A stretch of 49,650 nt of DNA from an uncultured Bacteroidales bacterium (GCA_946406355.1 CAMJKI010000009.1:1-49650), one strand, 5' to 3'; shown: positions 6,491 through 15,997, counted from the stretch's first letter. The notes: a model not told the origin generated them from the sequence alone. Numbers and translations are program-made.

Positions 6491-8875
6491 ATGGAGACTT
6501 TTGGACATTTTGACGACGCTTCCCGCGAATATGTAATTACCCGGCCGGACACTCCCTGGCCCTGGATCAACTATATGGGTACGGAGGATTTCTTCTCCCT
6601 CATTTCCAATACGGCCGGTGGCTACTGCTTCTGCAAGGATGCCAAATTCCGCCGCATTTTGCGCTACCGATATAATGGCGTACCCATGGATGCCGGTGGC
6701 CGGTATTATTATATCAAGGACGGCAGCAGCGTTTGGAATCCCGGCTGGAAGCCTTGCAAAACGCCCCTGGACAGCTACGAGTGCCGGCATGGCATGGGCT
6801 ATACCCGGATTACGGGCGTTAAGGACGGCCTCAAGGCCGATGTCCTTTTCTTCGTGCCCATCGGCCATCGCTGCGAGGTGCACCGCGTACGCCTGACCAA
6901 TACCGGAAGCGTTGCCAGGCAAATTCAGCTGTACTCCTTTGCCGAATGGTGCCTGTGGAACGCCTCCACGGACATGGAGAATTTCCAGCGCAATCTTTCT
7001 ACCGGAGAGGTGGAGCTGGAAGGAAATGTAATCTATCATAAAACGGAATACCGCGAACGCCGGAATCACTATGCCTTCTTTGGCGTAAACCGCGCCTTCG
7101 ACGGGTTTGACACCGACAGGGAAACCTTCATCGGCATGTACAACGGCTTTGAAGCTCCGCAGCAGGTGCTGGCGGGTACTTCCGGGAATTCCGTCGCCCA
7201 CGGGTGGAGCCCCATTGCCAGTCACCGCTTCAGCCTTACGCTGGAACCGGGTGCTACGGAAGAACTTATCTTTGTGCTGGGCTATGTGGAGAACGCGCAG
7301 GAGGAGAAGTTTGAAAGGCCCGGTGTCATCAATAAGGCGAAGGCGAAAAAGATGATGGAAGCTTTTGCCACCGGAGCACAGGTAGATGCCGCCTTCGCGC
7401 AGCTGAAAGCCTTCTGGGACAATCTGTTAAGCCGATTCACGCTGCAGTCCGGCGTGCCGGAACTGGACCGTACGGTGAATATCTGGAACCAGTACCAGTG
7501 CATGATCACCTTCTTCTTCAGCCGCAGTGCCAGCTACTTCGAGAGCGGCATCGGCCGGGGCATGGGTTTCCGCGATTCCAACCAGGATCTGGCGGGCATT
7601 GTACACCTGATTCCGGAACGGGCGCGCCAGCGCATTCTGGACATTGCCGCCACGCAGTTCCCCGACGGCGGATGCTACCATCAGTACCAGCCGCTCACCA
7701 AGCGGGGCAACAACGACATAGGTGGCGGTTTCAACGACGACCCGCTGTGGCTCATCTTCGGCACCGTGGCCTATATCCGTGAAACGGGCGATTTCGGCAT
7801 TCTGGACGAAGCCGTGCCGTTTGATAACAAGCCCGGAACGGAGGTTTCGCTGCTGGAGCACTTGAAAATCAGCTTCAAACACGTTACCGACAACCTGGGA
7901 CCGCATGGATTGCCGCTCATCGGCCGGGCCGACTGGAACGACTGCCTTAACCTGAACTGCTTCTCCGACAACCCCGACGAAAGCTTCCAGACCACCGAAA
8001 ACAAAACCACGGGCAGCAAGGCCGAATCGCTGATGATTGCGGGCCTGTTCGTGGCCGAGGGCCGGGACTTCGCCGAGCTGCTGGAAAAGATAGGGGACAG
8101 CGCCGCCACCGGCGTAAAAGCTGCCGTGGCCGCCATGGAAACCGCTGTAAAACAGCATGGTTGGGACGGCGAGTGGTTCCTGAGGGCCTACGACTATTAT
8201 GGCAACAAAATCGGTTCTCACGAAAACAAGGAAGGCAAAGTCTTCATCGAGAGCCAGGGCTGGTGCACCATGGCCCGCATCGGCGCCGACGAAGGCCTGT
8301 GCGACAAGGCCCTTGATTCGGCCGTCAATTATCTGGAATGCGAGCACGGCCTGGTGCTCAATACGCCGGCCTACACGTCCTACATAAAGGATTACGGGGA
8401 AATCAGTTCCTATCCGGAAGGCTACAAGGAGAATGCCGGCATCTTCTGCCACAACAACCCCTGGGTCATTATCGGCGAAGCCATGGCCGGACGGGCCGAC
8501 GATGCCTGGCGGCATTATTGCAAGATTACCCCGGCTTTCACCAAAGACCAGGCCCTGAGGAAGGTGGAACCCTATGTGTTCTGCCAGATGGTGGCGGGGA
8601 AAGACGCTTTCCGCCCCGGCGAAGGCAAGAACAGCTGGCTCACCGGAACGGCCGCCTGGACCTGGAAGGCCGTGAGTGAGGCCATTCTGGGCATCAAGCC
8701 CCAGTTTGACGGCCTGCTCATAGAGCCCTGCATTCCGCTCAAATACGGCAATTACAAGATTCACAGGCGCTTCCGCGACGCGGAATACGACCTTACCATC
8801 CGTTGCACCGGAAAAACCGGCCGAAGCTTTATCCCGTACAAGCCCGGCAAACAGGTGCTGGATATAGAACTGTAA
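6491..8875 (+). CDS. GH94 phosphorylase, probably cellobiose phosphorylase
   Basis: A 794-residue cytoplasmic enzyme with no signal peptide. It starts at ATG 6491 ([20 protein letters not shown]), which fits the family start; an upstream TTG lies on the -7 box and was rejected. It has the GH94 layout: N-terminal beta-sandwich, helical linker, (alpha/alpha)6 barrel, C-terminal jelly roll. Motifs are [35 protein letters not shown] and [11 protein letters not shown]. Asp484 of WND corresponds to the general acid of cellobiose phosphorylases. The reaction would be phosphorolysis of a beta-linked disaccharide to sugar-1-phosphate plus sugar, saving ATP. Specificity for cellobiose rather than cellodextrin or laminaribiose is inferred from the overall resemblance. 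Its stop codon touches that of the convergent DUF554 gene. Confidence 0.88.
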   Translation: METFGHFDDASREYVITRPDTPWPWINYMGTEDFFSLISNTAGGYCFCKDAKFRRILRYRYNGVPMDAGGRYYYIKDGSSVWNPGWKPCKTPLDSYECRHGMGYTRITGVKDGLKADVLFFVPIGHRCEVHRVRLTNTGSVARQIQLYSFAEWCLWNASTDMENFQRNLSTGEVELEGNVIYHKTEYRERRNHYAFFGVNRAFDGFDTDRETFIGMYNGFEAPQQVLAGTSGNSVAHGWSPIASHRFSLTLEPGATEELIFVLGYVENAQEEKFERPGVINKAKAKKMMEAFATGAQVDAAFAQLKAFWDNLLSRFTLQSGVPELDRTVNIWNQYQCMITFFFSRSASYFESGIGRGMGFRDSNQDLAGIVHLIPERARQRILDIAATQFPDGGCYHQYQPLTKRGNNDIGGGFNDDPLWLIFGTVAYIRETGDFGILDEAVPFDNKPGTEVSLLEHLKISFKHVTDNLGPHGLPLIGRADWNDCLNLNCFSDNPDESFQTTENKTTGSKAESLMIAGLFVAEGRDFAELLEKIGDSAATGVKAAVAAMETAVKQHGWDGEWFLRAYDYYGNKIGSHENKEGKVFIESQGWCTMARIGADEGLCDKALDSAVNYLECEHGLVLNTPAYTSYIKDYGEISSYPEGYKENAGIFCHNNPWVIIGEAMAGRADDAWRHYCKITPAFTKDQALRKVEPYVFCQMVAGKDAFRPGEGKNSWLTGTAAWTWKAVSEAILGIKPQFDGLLIEPCIPLKYGNYKIHRRFRDAEYDLTIRCTGKTGRSFIPYKPGKQVLDIEL

Positions 8876-9559
8876 TTAGAACAGCGACTTTATTAAGAAC
8901 CAGAGCACCGGCACCAGCAGGGAAGGAATGTAGTTGAGGGTTTTGCAGTCCTTGATCTTGAGGATGGAGAGGCCGGAGGAAATAATCAGTACGCCACCCA
9001 CAATGGCCAGTTCGTTCACCAGGGTTCCCTGGAGGAGGGGACTGGTGGAAGCCAGTTTGGCAATGAGCCAGATGGAGCCCTGCCAGAGGAAGAGGATGGG
9101 CGCGGCCAGGATCATACCGAAGCCGAAGGTGGTGGCAAACACCGTGGAAGTAACCAGGTCCAGCGTTGAATTGGTGAACAGGAAGGTGTTGTCTCCCTGC
9201 AGGGCGCTTAGCACGGGCCCCACAATGGAAAAAGTGCCGATACAATAAAGCAGGCAGGCCGATATAAGGCCGGTAGCCAGGCTTTCTCCGCCGCGTTTGG
9301 AGATGGCCCGCTTAACCCGGCCGTCCAGGTCCAGCGCCGTACCTGTAACCCCGCCGATGGCCAGGCTGAGGATAAACAGCACCGGGAATTCGCTCTTGGG
9401 CATGTTCTGGACAAAGGAACTGGCACCCAGGGCCAGGGAGGCCAGACCCATGGCATTGAACAGGGCGGTGGTGTATTTTTCTCCAAGCCCTTTCTTGAAC
9501 AGGGTCCCCACCAGCGTTCCTACAATAATGCAGCCGGTATTTACAAGTGTTCCAATCAT
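8876..9559 (-). CDS. DUF554 family membrane protein
   Basis: A 227-residue polytopic inner-membrane protein of the DUF554 (YdfK/YqgA-like) family. It starts MIGTLVNTGCIIVGTLVGTL, the typical opening, followed by a glycine-rich repeated half (VPILFILSLAIGG-like, FGFGMILAAPILFLWQG, NELAIVGGVLIISSGLSIL) and ends in a hydrophobic helix. I count about seven membrane segments. A longer reading up to 10966 lies antisense to the lyase gene and was rejected. The role of the family is unknown; a transporter has been suggested. It is divergent from the PLP lyase gene with overlapping promoters, and convergent with GH94 with no bases between the stops (TAATTA). Confidence 0.85.
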   Translation of the reverse strand: MIGTLVNTGCIIVGTLVGTLFKKGLGEKYTTALFNAMGLASLALGASSFVQNMPKSEFPVLFILSLAIGGVTGTALDLDGRVKRAISKRGGESLATGLISACLLYCIGTFSIVGPVLSALQGDNTFLFTNSTLDLVTSTVFATTFGFGMILAAPILFLWQGSIWLIAKLASTSPLLQGTLVNELAIVGGVLIISSGLSILKIKDCKTLNYIPSLLVPVLWFLIKSLF

Positions 9560-9563
9560 TTGG

Positions 9564-9594
9564 TTGCAAAGATAAGAAGAATTCCGTACCTTAG
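9564..9594 (+). promoter_or_regulatory. Candidate promoter of the PLP lyase gene
   Basis: TTG (9564-9566), 20 bases, then TACCTTAG (9587-9594), a one-mismatch -7. The ATG is at 9623. The -33 triplet and the minus-strand DUF554 -7 box together form TTGCAAAGATA, the same string seen at 21851-21861 between the FMN-binding and patatin genes. Confidence 0.5.
9567..9574 (-). promoter_or_regulatory. -7 element of the DUF554 gene
   Basis: On the minus strand TATCTTTG, an exact TAnnTTTG match, 7 bases upstream of the ATG at 9559. The same bases lie directly beside the TTG that would serve as the -33 of the divergent lyase gene. Confidence 0.65.
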
Positions 9595-9622
9595 CAGTTC
9601 CGAACACAAATTTTTTAATAAC

Positions 9623-11071
9623 ATGCCCGTAAAATTTTACCAGCCTGAAAATCAGGTCCCCCTGGAAATGCACAAGGTGCGCGTGGTCCAGAAACTTTCC
9701 CTTCTTCCTGTAGAGGAGCGCCTCAAGCGCATCCAGGAAGCCGGTAACAACACCTTCCTGCTGCAGAACAAAGACATTTACATGGATATGCTCACGGATT
9801 CCGGCGTTAACGGAATGTCCGACGAGCAGGTGGCTTCCATGAGCATTGCCGACGATTCCTATGCCGGCTCGGAAACTTTCAACCGTGTAAAGAGAGCTGT
9901 CAAGGAAGTTTTCGGTACAGAGAATGTCCTGCCCGCCCACCAGGGCCGCGCTGCAGAGAATATTCTGGCCGAGGCGTACGTAAAGCCGGGCATGGTTACC
10001 CTGATGAACTTCCACTTCACCACTGCCAAAGCCCACATCACCCGTGTAGGCGGCGAGGTTGTGGAACTGGTGGACAAGAAGGGTCTCATCCCCCAGACGG
10101 ACGATCCGTTCAAGGGCAACTTCGACCTCAAGGCCCTCCGTAAGGCCATTAAGGACTACGGCCCGGAGAAGGTGGCCTTCGTGCGTGTGGAAGCCGGCAC
10201 CAACCTCATCGGCGGACAGCCCGTTTCCCTGGAGAATATGCTGGCGGTAACGGATATCTGCCACGAATTCGGCGTAAGAAGCGTCCTGGACGCCTCCCTG
10301 CTGCAGGACAACGTGTACTTTATGAAGACGCGTGAACCCCGCTGCAAGTTCATGACCACCAAGGAAATCTACCATGTGCTGGCCGACCGTTTCGACATCA
10401 TTTACTTCAGCGCCCGCAAGCTGGGCTTCTCCCGCGGCGGCATCATCACTTCTCACGACAAGAAGTTCACGGAAGAGATGATGGAGTTTGTACCGCTCTA
10501 TGAGGGCTTCCTCACCTACGGCGGTATGGAGGTGCGCTCCATGGAAGCCATGGCAGTGGGCCTGTACGAGAGCCTGGATATGGAATACATCAGCCAGGGC
10601 CCGGAATTCATCGCCTATCTGGTTAAGGAACTGGACGACTATGGCGTGCCGGTAATCAAGCCTGCCGGCGGCCTGGGTGCACACCTCAACTGTTCGGAGA
10701 TTGTGCCCAGCCTTCCGCACGACCAGTATCCGGCCGCCGCGGTAGGTGCCGCCTTGTACATTGCCGGCGGTATCCGCGGTATGGAACGTGGTACCGTGAG
10801 TGAGCAGCGCGAACCGGACGGCACGGAGCGTTATGCCGAACTGGAACTCCAGCGCCTGGCCATGCCGCGCCGCGTGTTCACCCTGTCGCAGGTGAAATAC
10901 TGCGCCGACCGTGTGAAATGGCTCTGGGACAACCGCCAGCTTATCGGCGGTCTCAGATGGGTCCATGAACCCAAGGTGCTCCGCTTCTTCTTCGGCCGTA
11001 TGGAAGAAATCGGCTACTGGCAGGAAGACCTGGTGAAAAAGTTCCGCGAAGACTTTGGCGATTCCCTTTAG
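9623..11071 (+). CDS. Divergent PLP-dependent beta-eliminating lyase (tryptophanase / tyrosine phenol-lyase family)
   Basis: A 482-residue cytoplasmic protein of the tryptophanase/tyrosine phenol-lyase fold. Conserved family stretches: LTDSGVNGMSDEQ, ADDSYAGS, LPAHQGRAAENI, FKGNFDL, GGQPVSLENM, LYEGFLTYGGMEV, RLAMPRRVFTLSQ and EPKVLRFF. The PLP lysine is Lys266 in SARKLG. MERG late in the protein carries an Arg as in tyrosine phenol-lyases. Two deviations stand out: the Arg that follows the PLP-binding Asp (DSAR in tryptophanase, DATR in TPL) is Leu226 here (DASLL), and the Asp usual after the lysine is Leu. Beta-elimination giving ammonia and pyruvate is therefore uncertain. Start at MPVKFYQPEN is chosen because upstream codons run into the promoter. 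No amino-acid permease is adjacent. Confidence 0.75.
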   Translation: MPVKFYQPENQVPLEMHKVRVVQKLSLLPVEERLKRIQEAGNNTFLLQNKDIYMDMLTDSGVNGMSDEQVASMSIADDSYAGSETFNRVKRAVKEVFGTENVLPAHQGRAAENILAEAYVKPGMVTLMNFHFTTAKAHITRVGGEVVELVDKKGLIPQTDDPFKGNFDLKALRKAIKDYGPEKVAFVRVEAGTNLIGGQPVSLENMLAVTDICHEFGVRSVLDASLLQDNVYFMKTREPRCKFMTTKEIYHVLADRFDIIYFSARKLGFSRGGIITSHDKKFTEEMMEFVPLYEGFLTYGGMEVRSMEAMAVGLYESLDMEYISQGPEFIAYLVKELDDYGVPVIKPAGGLGAHLNCSEIVPSLPHDQYPAAAVGAALYIAGGIRGMERGTVSEQREPDGTERYAELELQRLAMPRRVFTLSQVKYCADRVKWLWDNRQLIGGLRWVHEPKVLRFFFGRMEEIGYWQEDLVKKFREDFGDSL

Positions 11072-11087
11072 CAGGGAAGCTCTTTAT

Positions 11088-11128
11088 AACCAATCAGGGT
11101 GCACCGGAAAGTGCACCCTGATTTGGTT
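11088..11128. terminator. Bidirectional hairpin terminator
   Basis: AACCAATCAGGGTGCAC (11088-11104) pairs with 11111-11128 around CGGAAA, with one bulged base. It lies between the ends of two convergent genes (PLP lyase and GH3). The A/T-rich outer part of the stem gives T-rich flanks on either strand. Confidence 0.8.
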
Positions 11129-11143
11129 TAGGACAGTGCCGTA

Positions 11144-13456
11144 TTACTTGGTCGGAGCCAGCACGTTGTGTGCGGGCCAGGACAGGGATTCGGCCAGTTC
11201 GGCCTTTTCGGAGCAGCGGATGTCGCGGGAAGAGGCGCCGAAGAGGAAGGTGTAGGCACCCTTGTCGGCCACCCAGGCCGATGCCGCCTCGTCGAAGGAA
11301 GCCAGCTCGTATACCGGGATGGTGAAGTTGAGGGTCTGGGATTCGCCCGGAGCCAGTTCCTTGGATTTGGCATAGGCCTTGAGCTCCTTCACGGGCTTGT
11401 CCAGGGCGCTTTCCGGAGCGGAAACGTACAGCTGAACGGCTTCCTTGCCGGCCACCTGGCCCACGTTCTTTACGGTAATAGAGGCTTTGACAGTTTTGCC
11501 GTCGCAGGAAACCTCGGGGGCGCTGTACTCAAAGCTGGTGTAGCTGAGACCGTAGCCGAAGGGGTAGGAAACGGCCAGGTTCTGCTTGTCGAACCAGCGG
11601 TAGCCTACGTAAATGCCTTCTTCGTAGCGGGTTACGTCTACATCCTTCTTGCCCGTATCTTCGCGGCGGTTCATAAAGTACACCTCGTCGGTGGCGTCGA
11701 TGGGGAAGTTGGCCGACGAAGCGGCGTCCATTAGGTTCACGGGGAAGGTCATGGGCAGCTTGCCGGACGGGCTCTGTTTGCCGGTGAGGAGGTCGGTGAC
11801 GGAATTGCCGCCTTCCTGTCCGGCCTGCCAGGCCAGGAGGATGGCGTCGGGAACGTTCTTCCAGGAAGCGGTTTCAATGACACCGCCCACGTTCAGCACC
11901 ACAATCACTTTCTTGCCTACGGCGTGGAAAGCCTTGGTAACGCAGTCCAGCAGTTCGCGCTCCTTGGCGGAAAGCACGAAGTCGGCGGCGCTGCGGTCGA
12001 AGAATTCACCGCTGTTGCGGCCGAAGGTAATGATGGCTACGTCGTTGCTCTTGGCCGATACAATCAGGTCGGCGGCGGAGGGAATGAGCTCGGTGGGACG
12101 GGGAACGGGATAGAAGGCAGCCAGCATGTCTCCCTCGGGGAAACCTGCCTTGAAGGCGGCTTCCTCGTCGGCAATATGCCGGAGAACTTCCTCCTTCTTG
12201 CTGTCATCCACGTTGAATCCGGCGTTCTTGAGGCCGTCCAGCAGGGACACCGTGTAGGCGCGGTTCACGTTGCCGGAACCGGTACCGCCGGCGATGAATG
12301 CATAGGAGGTGCAGCCGAATACGGCCACGTTCTTAACGTCCTTCAACGGCAGTACACCGTTATTCTCCAGCAGCACCATGCCTTCCAGGGCGCTCTGACG
12401 GGTAACGGCGGCGTGGCCTTCCAGGTCCGGCTTGTTGGAATAGGCATATTTCTTAACCTTGGGGCTGCGGGCCACCAGTTCCAGGCAGCGCTTTACGCAC
12501 ACGTCCAGTTCGGCCTCCGTGAGGGTGCCGTTGGCAATGGCGTCCATAATCTGCTGGAACTGCAGGGCTGTTCCGGGCTGCAGCATGTCGTTGCCGGCGG
12601 CAATCTGGGCGGCGCCGTCGTCTCCGCCGTACCAGTCGGTCATCACCAGGCCCTTGAAGCCCCATTCGTCACGCAGTACGGTGGTAATGAGATCCCGGCT
12701 CTGGGAGGTGTAGGTGCCGTTGATCTTGTTGTAGGAGCTCATCACCGTCCACGGCTCGCTCTCCTTCACAGTGATTTCGAAGCCCTTCAGGTAAATTTCC
12801 CGCTGGGCGCGCTGGGAGATGATGGCGTTGTTGCCGGTACGGTTGGTTTCCTGGTTGTTGTAGGCAAAATGCTTGATGGAGGTGCCCACGTCGTTCTTCT
12901 GCACGCCGCGAACATAGGCGGCAGCCGTTTTGCCGGCCACCACGGGATCCTCCGAATAGTACTCGAAGTTACGGCCGTTCAGCGGGTTGCGGTGGATATT
13001 GAGGGCGGGAGCCAGGTACACATCGGCTCCGTATTCATGCACTTCCTGGCCCATGGATTCACCTACGCTTTCCACCAGTTCCTGGTTCCAGGTGCTGGCC
13101 AGCAGGGTACCGATGGGGAAGTGGGTGCAGTAATAGGTGTTGGGATCTCCTTCCCGGGTGGGGTTGATACGCAGGCCGGCGGGGCCGTCGGCCAGAACGA
13201 TGGAAGGAATGCCCAGCCTTTCAATAGGGTAGGTGGTGCCTGCGGCGCCCGGAACAATATCTTCCGTAGCACCCACCACGGCGGTGCCGCCATCTTCCAT
13301 GCCGGCCATGCCCATGCCGATAACCAGATGGACTTTTTCTTCCAGCGTCATGGCTTTGAGAACTCTTTCCACGGAAGCTTTTCCCAGTTGGGGATCTCCG
13401 CTCTGGCAGCCTGCGAGGGCTAAAACGGCAGAGGAGAGAAGGATCATTTTCTTCAT
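11144..13456 (-). CDS. GH3 beta-glucosidase-like lipoprotein
   Basis: A 770-residue glycoside hydrolase family 3 enzyme. The N-terminus (MKKMILLSSAVLALAGC) has a lipobox, so it is probably membrane anchored. Domain order: GH3 barrel (about 30-320) with ADGPAGLRI, NIHRNPLNGRNFEYYSEDP, KHFAYNNQETNR and nucleophile Asp274 in VMTDWYGG; the alpha/beta sandwich (about 360-600) with VVLNVGGVIE and SGKLPMTFP; and a fibronectin-III-like end (YPFGYGLSYTSF onward). The family cleaves beta-linked glucose or related sugars from oligosaccharide ends. It is closely similar over its whole length to the divergent GH3 at 13652, which has a plain signal peptide instead. The pair shares a 195-base control region. 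Confidence 0.93.
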   Translation of the reverse strand: MKKMILLSSAVLALAGCQSGDPQLGKASVERVLKAMTLEEKVHLVIGMGMAGMEDGGTAVVGATEDIVPGAAGTTYPIERLGIPSIVLADGPAGLRINPTREGDPNTYYCTHFPIGTLLASTWNQELVESVGESMGQEVHEYGADVYLAPALNIHRNPLNGRNFEYYSEDPVVAGKTAAAYVRGVQKNDVGTSIKHFAYNNQETNRTGNNAIISQRAQREIYLKGFEITVKESEPWTVMSSYNKINGTYTSQSRDLITTVLRDEWGFKGLVMTDWYGGDDGAAQIAAGNDMLQPGTALQFQQIMDAIANGTLTEAELDVCVKRCLELVARSPKVKKYAYSNKPDLEGHAAVTRQSALEGMVLLENNGVLPLKDVKNVAVFGCTSYAFIAGGTGSGNVNRAYTVSLLDGLKNAGFNVDDSKKEEVLRHIADEEAAFKAGFPEGDMLAAFYPVPRPTELIPSAADLIVSAKSNDVAIITFGRNSGEFFDRSAADFVLSAKERELLDCVTKAFHAVGKKVIVVLNVGGVIETASWKNVPDAILLAWQAGQEGGNSVTDLLTGKQSPSGKLPMTFPVNLMDAASSANFPIDATDEVYFMNRREDTGKKDVDVTRYEEGIYVGYRWFDKQNLAVSYPFGYGLSYTSFEYSAPEVSCDGKTVKASITVKNVGQVAGKEAVQLYVSAPESALDKPVKELKAYAKSKELAPGESQTLNFTIPVYELASFDEAASAWVADKGAYTFLFGASSRDIRCSEKAELAESLSWPAHNVLAPTK

Positions 13457-13494
13457 TATAATAATATTATTGGTTTGTAATTACGGGTTTGAAA

Positions 13495-13502
13495 CAAAGA
13501 TA
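13495..13502 (-). promoter_or_regulatory. -7 element of the first GH3 gene
   Basis: On the minus strand TATCTTTG, an exact match, 38 bases upstream of the ATG at 13456. A T-rich stretch lies at the -33 distance but no perfect TTTG. For the divergent gene, CATCTTTG (13609-13616, plus) is a one-mismatch candidate 35 bases before its ATG. Confidence 0.6.
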
Positions 13503-13651
13503 CGTTTTTTTTGGCCGAAAACCGCTTCACTTGTCTGAATGGTGGAAGAATTGGAGATTCTGCTAAACATTTTGTATGTTTTGACAAGTATAAATGGGAT
13601 TATTTATTCATCTTTGTAAAACCACGAAACAAATCAAATCTGTTTACTGAT

Positions 13652-15958
13652 ATGAAAAAAACCTTATTGACCCTTCTCGCTGCCGCCCTGGCCCTTGTAG
13701 CCGCTGCGCAGCCCCAACTTCGCAAAGACAACATTGAGGAAGTCCTCAAGGCCATGACCCTGCAGGAGAAAGCCACCCTGCTTGTGGGCGGCGCCCGTGC
13801 CGCCATGGTAAACGGCGTCACCTCCGGCGTAGACTGGAATGTGCCCGGTGCGGCCGGCAACACCCGTCCCATCGAACGTCTGGGCATTCCCGGTACGGTG
13901 CTGGCCGACGGTCCTGCCGGCCTGCGCATCCAGCCCACCCGCCAGGGTACTTCCGACACCTTCTATTGCACCGGTTTCCCGGTGGGAACGCTGCTGGCCA
14001 GTTCCTGGGATCTCAGCCTGGTGGAAGATGTAACCAGGGCCATGGGTAACGAGGTACTGGAATACGGCGTAGACGTACTGCTGGCTCCGGGTATGAACAT
14101 TCACCGTAACCCCCTCTGCGGCCGTAATTTCGAGTATTTCTCGGAGGATCCGCTCCTTTCCGGCAAAATGGCTGCCGCTTATGTAAAAGGTATTCAGAGC
14201 AACGGTGTGGGTACTTCCATCAAGCATTACGCCCTTAACAACCAGGAAACCAACCGCAACGAGAACGATGCCATCGTTTCCCAGCGCGCCCTCCGCGAAA
14301 TCTATCTCAAGAACTTCGAGATTGCCGTGAAAGAGGCCGAACCCTGGACGGTGATGAGCTCCTACAATAAACTTAACGGTGAGTACACCCAGCAGAAGGA
14401 AGGCCTTCTTACCACCGTGCTCCGTGACGAATGGGGTTACAAGGGCATTGTGATGACCGACTGGGGCAACAAAGCCGGCACTGTAAAGAGCGCCAAGGCC
14501 GGCAACGACCTCATGGAACCCGGTAACCAGAACGAAATCGACCGCATTATCGCAGGCGTGCAGGACGGCACCATTTCCCAGGAAGAGCTGGACCGCAATG
14601 TGCGCAATATGCTCAACTACATTGTGCGTACCCCCCGCTTCAATGGCTACAAGTTCTCCAACAAGCCGGATCTGAAGGCCCATGCCGCCGTGGCCCGCAA
14701 GGCCGCCGGCGAGGCCATCGTCCTCCTGCGCAACCAGAACGGCGCCCTGCCTCTCAAGGGCAACGAGAAAGTGGCCCTCTACGGCATTTCCGCCATTGAT
14801 TTCGTAGCTGGCGGTACCGGTTCCGGTGACGTGAACAAGGCCTATGTGGTAAACATGGAAGATGCCATGACCGGCGCCGGCTTCACCCTGGACAAGGGGC
14901 TGGCCGACTATTATAAGGCCTATGTGGACTACGACAAGGCTCAGACGGCTCTTGCCGGCACCACCTTCTCCTGGTTCAGCCGCCGCAAGCTGGCCGAAAT
15001 CCCCATCCCCGCCAATGCCATTGCCAACGAAGCCAGGGCCAATGACGTGGCCGTGGTGGTGCTGGGCCGCAACGCCGGTGAAGGCGCCGACCGCAAGCAG
15101 ATAGACGACTTTGAGCTTACCGGCGTAGAGCGTGAGCTGCTCCGCGACGTAAGCACCGCTTTCCGCGCCGCCGGCAAGAAGGTGATTGTAGTGCTGAATG
15201 TGGGCGGTGTCATTGAAACCGCTTCCTGGAAGAACATGGTGGATGCCATCGTACTGCCCTGGAGCCCCGGTCAGGAAGGCGCCAACGCCGTGGCCGATGT
15301 GCTCACCGGCAAGGTGAATCCTTCCGGCAAGCTGCCCATGACCTTCCCCGTCAACTTCATGGATCATCCGTCCAGCGCCAACTTCCCGTACAACTACAGC
15401 CAGGGCGGCGGCAATATGGGCGGCTTCTCCTGGGGCCCGCGCCAGCCGCAGAAGGATGTGGACTACACCAATTACGAGGAAGGCATCTGGGTGGGTTATC
15501 GCCACTTCGCCACCCGCGGTGTAGAGGTTTCCTATCCCTTCGGCTTCGGCCTCAGCTACACCAGCTTTGCCTATAGCAAGCCCGTTGTAAAGGCCGAAAA
15601 GGATGGCTTCACCGCCACCGTAACCGTTACCAACAACGGTGCCGTGGCCGGCAAGGAAGTGGTGGAACTGTATGTTTCCGCTCCCGCCGGCGGTCTGGAG
15701 AAACCCGCCTGCGAGCTTAAGGCCTTTGCTAAAACCCGTGATCTGAAGCCCGGTGAAAGCCAGACCCTTACCATGAAGGTATCGGCCTATGAGCTGGCTT
15801 CCTTCAACGAGGCCGCATCAGCCTGGGAGGCTGCCGCCGGCAATTACACCGTGTCCTTCGGCGCTTCCGTGGCCGATATCCGCTGTACCGCTCCGTTCAA
15901 ACTGGCCAAGGCCCAGTCCTGGCAGGTACACAACACGCTGGCTCCTGAGGTCAAGTAG
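13652..15958 (+). CDS. GH3 beta-glucosidase-like enzyme, secreted
   Basis: A 768-residue GH3 enzyme with a standard signal peptide (MKKTLLTLLAAALALVAAAQ); the start at 13652 is chosen because the 47 codons before it look non-coding. Motifs parallel its divergent neighbour: ADGPAGLRIQPTRQG, NIHRNPLCGRNFEYFSEDP, KHYALNNQETNR, nucleophile Asp270 in VMTDWGNK, LNVGGVIETASWKN, and the fibronectin-III-like end. The substrate is likely a beta-glucoside or similar oligosaccharide in the periplasm. Differences from the paralogue include a glycine-rich insert (about residues 580-600, SQGGGNMGGFSWGPRQP) before the last domain. It lies 55 bases upstream of a third GH3 gene, separated by a hairpin and an internal promoter. 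Confidence 0.93.
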   Translation: MKKTLLTLLAAALALVAAAQPQLRKDNIEEVLKAMTLQEKATLLVGGARAAMVNGVTSGVDWNVPGAAGNTRPIERLGIPGTVLADGPAGLRIQPTRQGTSDTFYCTGFPVGTLLASSWDLSLVEDVTRAMGNEVLEYGVDVLLAPGMNIHRNPLCGRNFEYFSEDPLLSGKMAAAYVKGIQSNGVGTSIKHYALNNQETNRNENDAIVSQRALREIYLKNFEIAVKEAEPWTVMSSYNKLNGEYTQQKEGLLTTVLRDEWGYKGIVMTDWGNKAGTVKSAKAGNDLMEPGNQNEIDRIIAGVQDGTISQEELDRNVRNMLNYIVRTPRFNGYKFSNKPDLKAHAAVARKAAGEAIVLLRNQNGALPLKGNEKVALYGISAIDFVAGGTGSGDVNKAYVVNMEDAMTGAGFTLDKGLADYYKAYVDYDKAQTALAGTTFSWFSRRKLAEIPIPANAIANEARANDVAVVVLGRNAGEGADRKQIDDFELTGVERELLRDVSTAFRAAGKKVIVVLNVGGVIETASWKNMVDAIVLPWSPGQEGANAVADVLTGKVNPSGKLPMTFPVNFMDHPSSANFPYNYSQGGGNMGGFSWGPRQPQKDVDYTNYEEGIWVGYRHFATRGVEVSYPFGFGLSYTSFAYSKPVVKAEKDGFTATVTVTNNGAVAGKEVVELYVSAPAGGLEKPACELKAFAKTRDLKPGESQTLTMKVSAYELASFNEAASAWEAAAGNYTVSFGASVADIRCTAPFKLAKAQSWQVHNTLAPEVK

Positions 15959-15966
15959 GGGATAGC

Positions 15967-15997
15967 TTGTATATTTGAAGGCAGATACGTATCTTTG
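15967..15997 (+). promoter_or_regulatory. Promoter of the third GH3 gene
   Basis: TTG (15967-15969), 20 bases, then TATCTTTG (15990-15997), a full match. The ATG follows 17 bases after the -7 box, so the leader is very short. A perfect 12-bp palindrome (AGATACGTATCT, 15983-15994) overlaps the -7 box and may be an operator. Confidence 0.75.

Noticed and set aside
6371..7225. N-terminal extension of the GH125 protein
   Set aside because: It would cover the divergent GH94 gene. ATG 6370 gives a signal peptide and normal length.
9560..10966. N-terminal extension of the DUF554 protein
   Set aside because: The extra codons are antisense to the PLP lyase. The family start MIGTLVNTG lies at 9559, just after a good -7 element.
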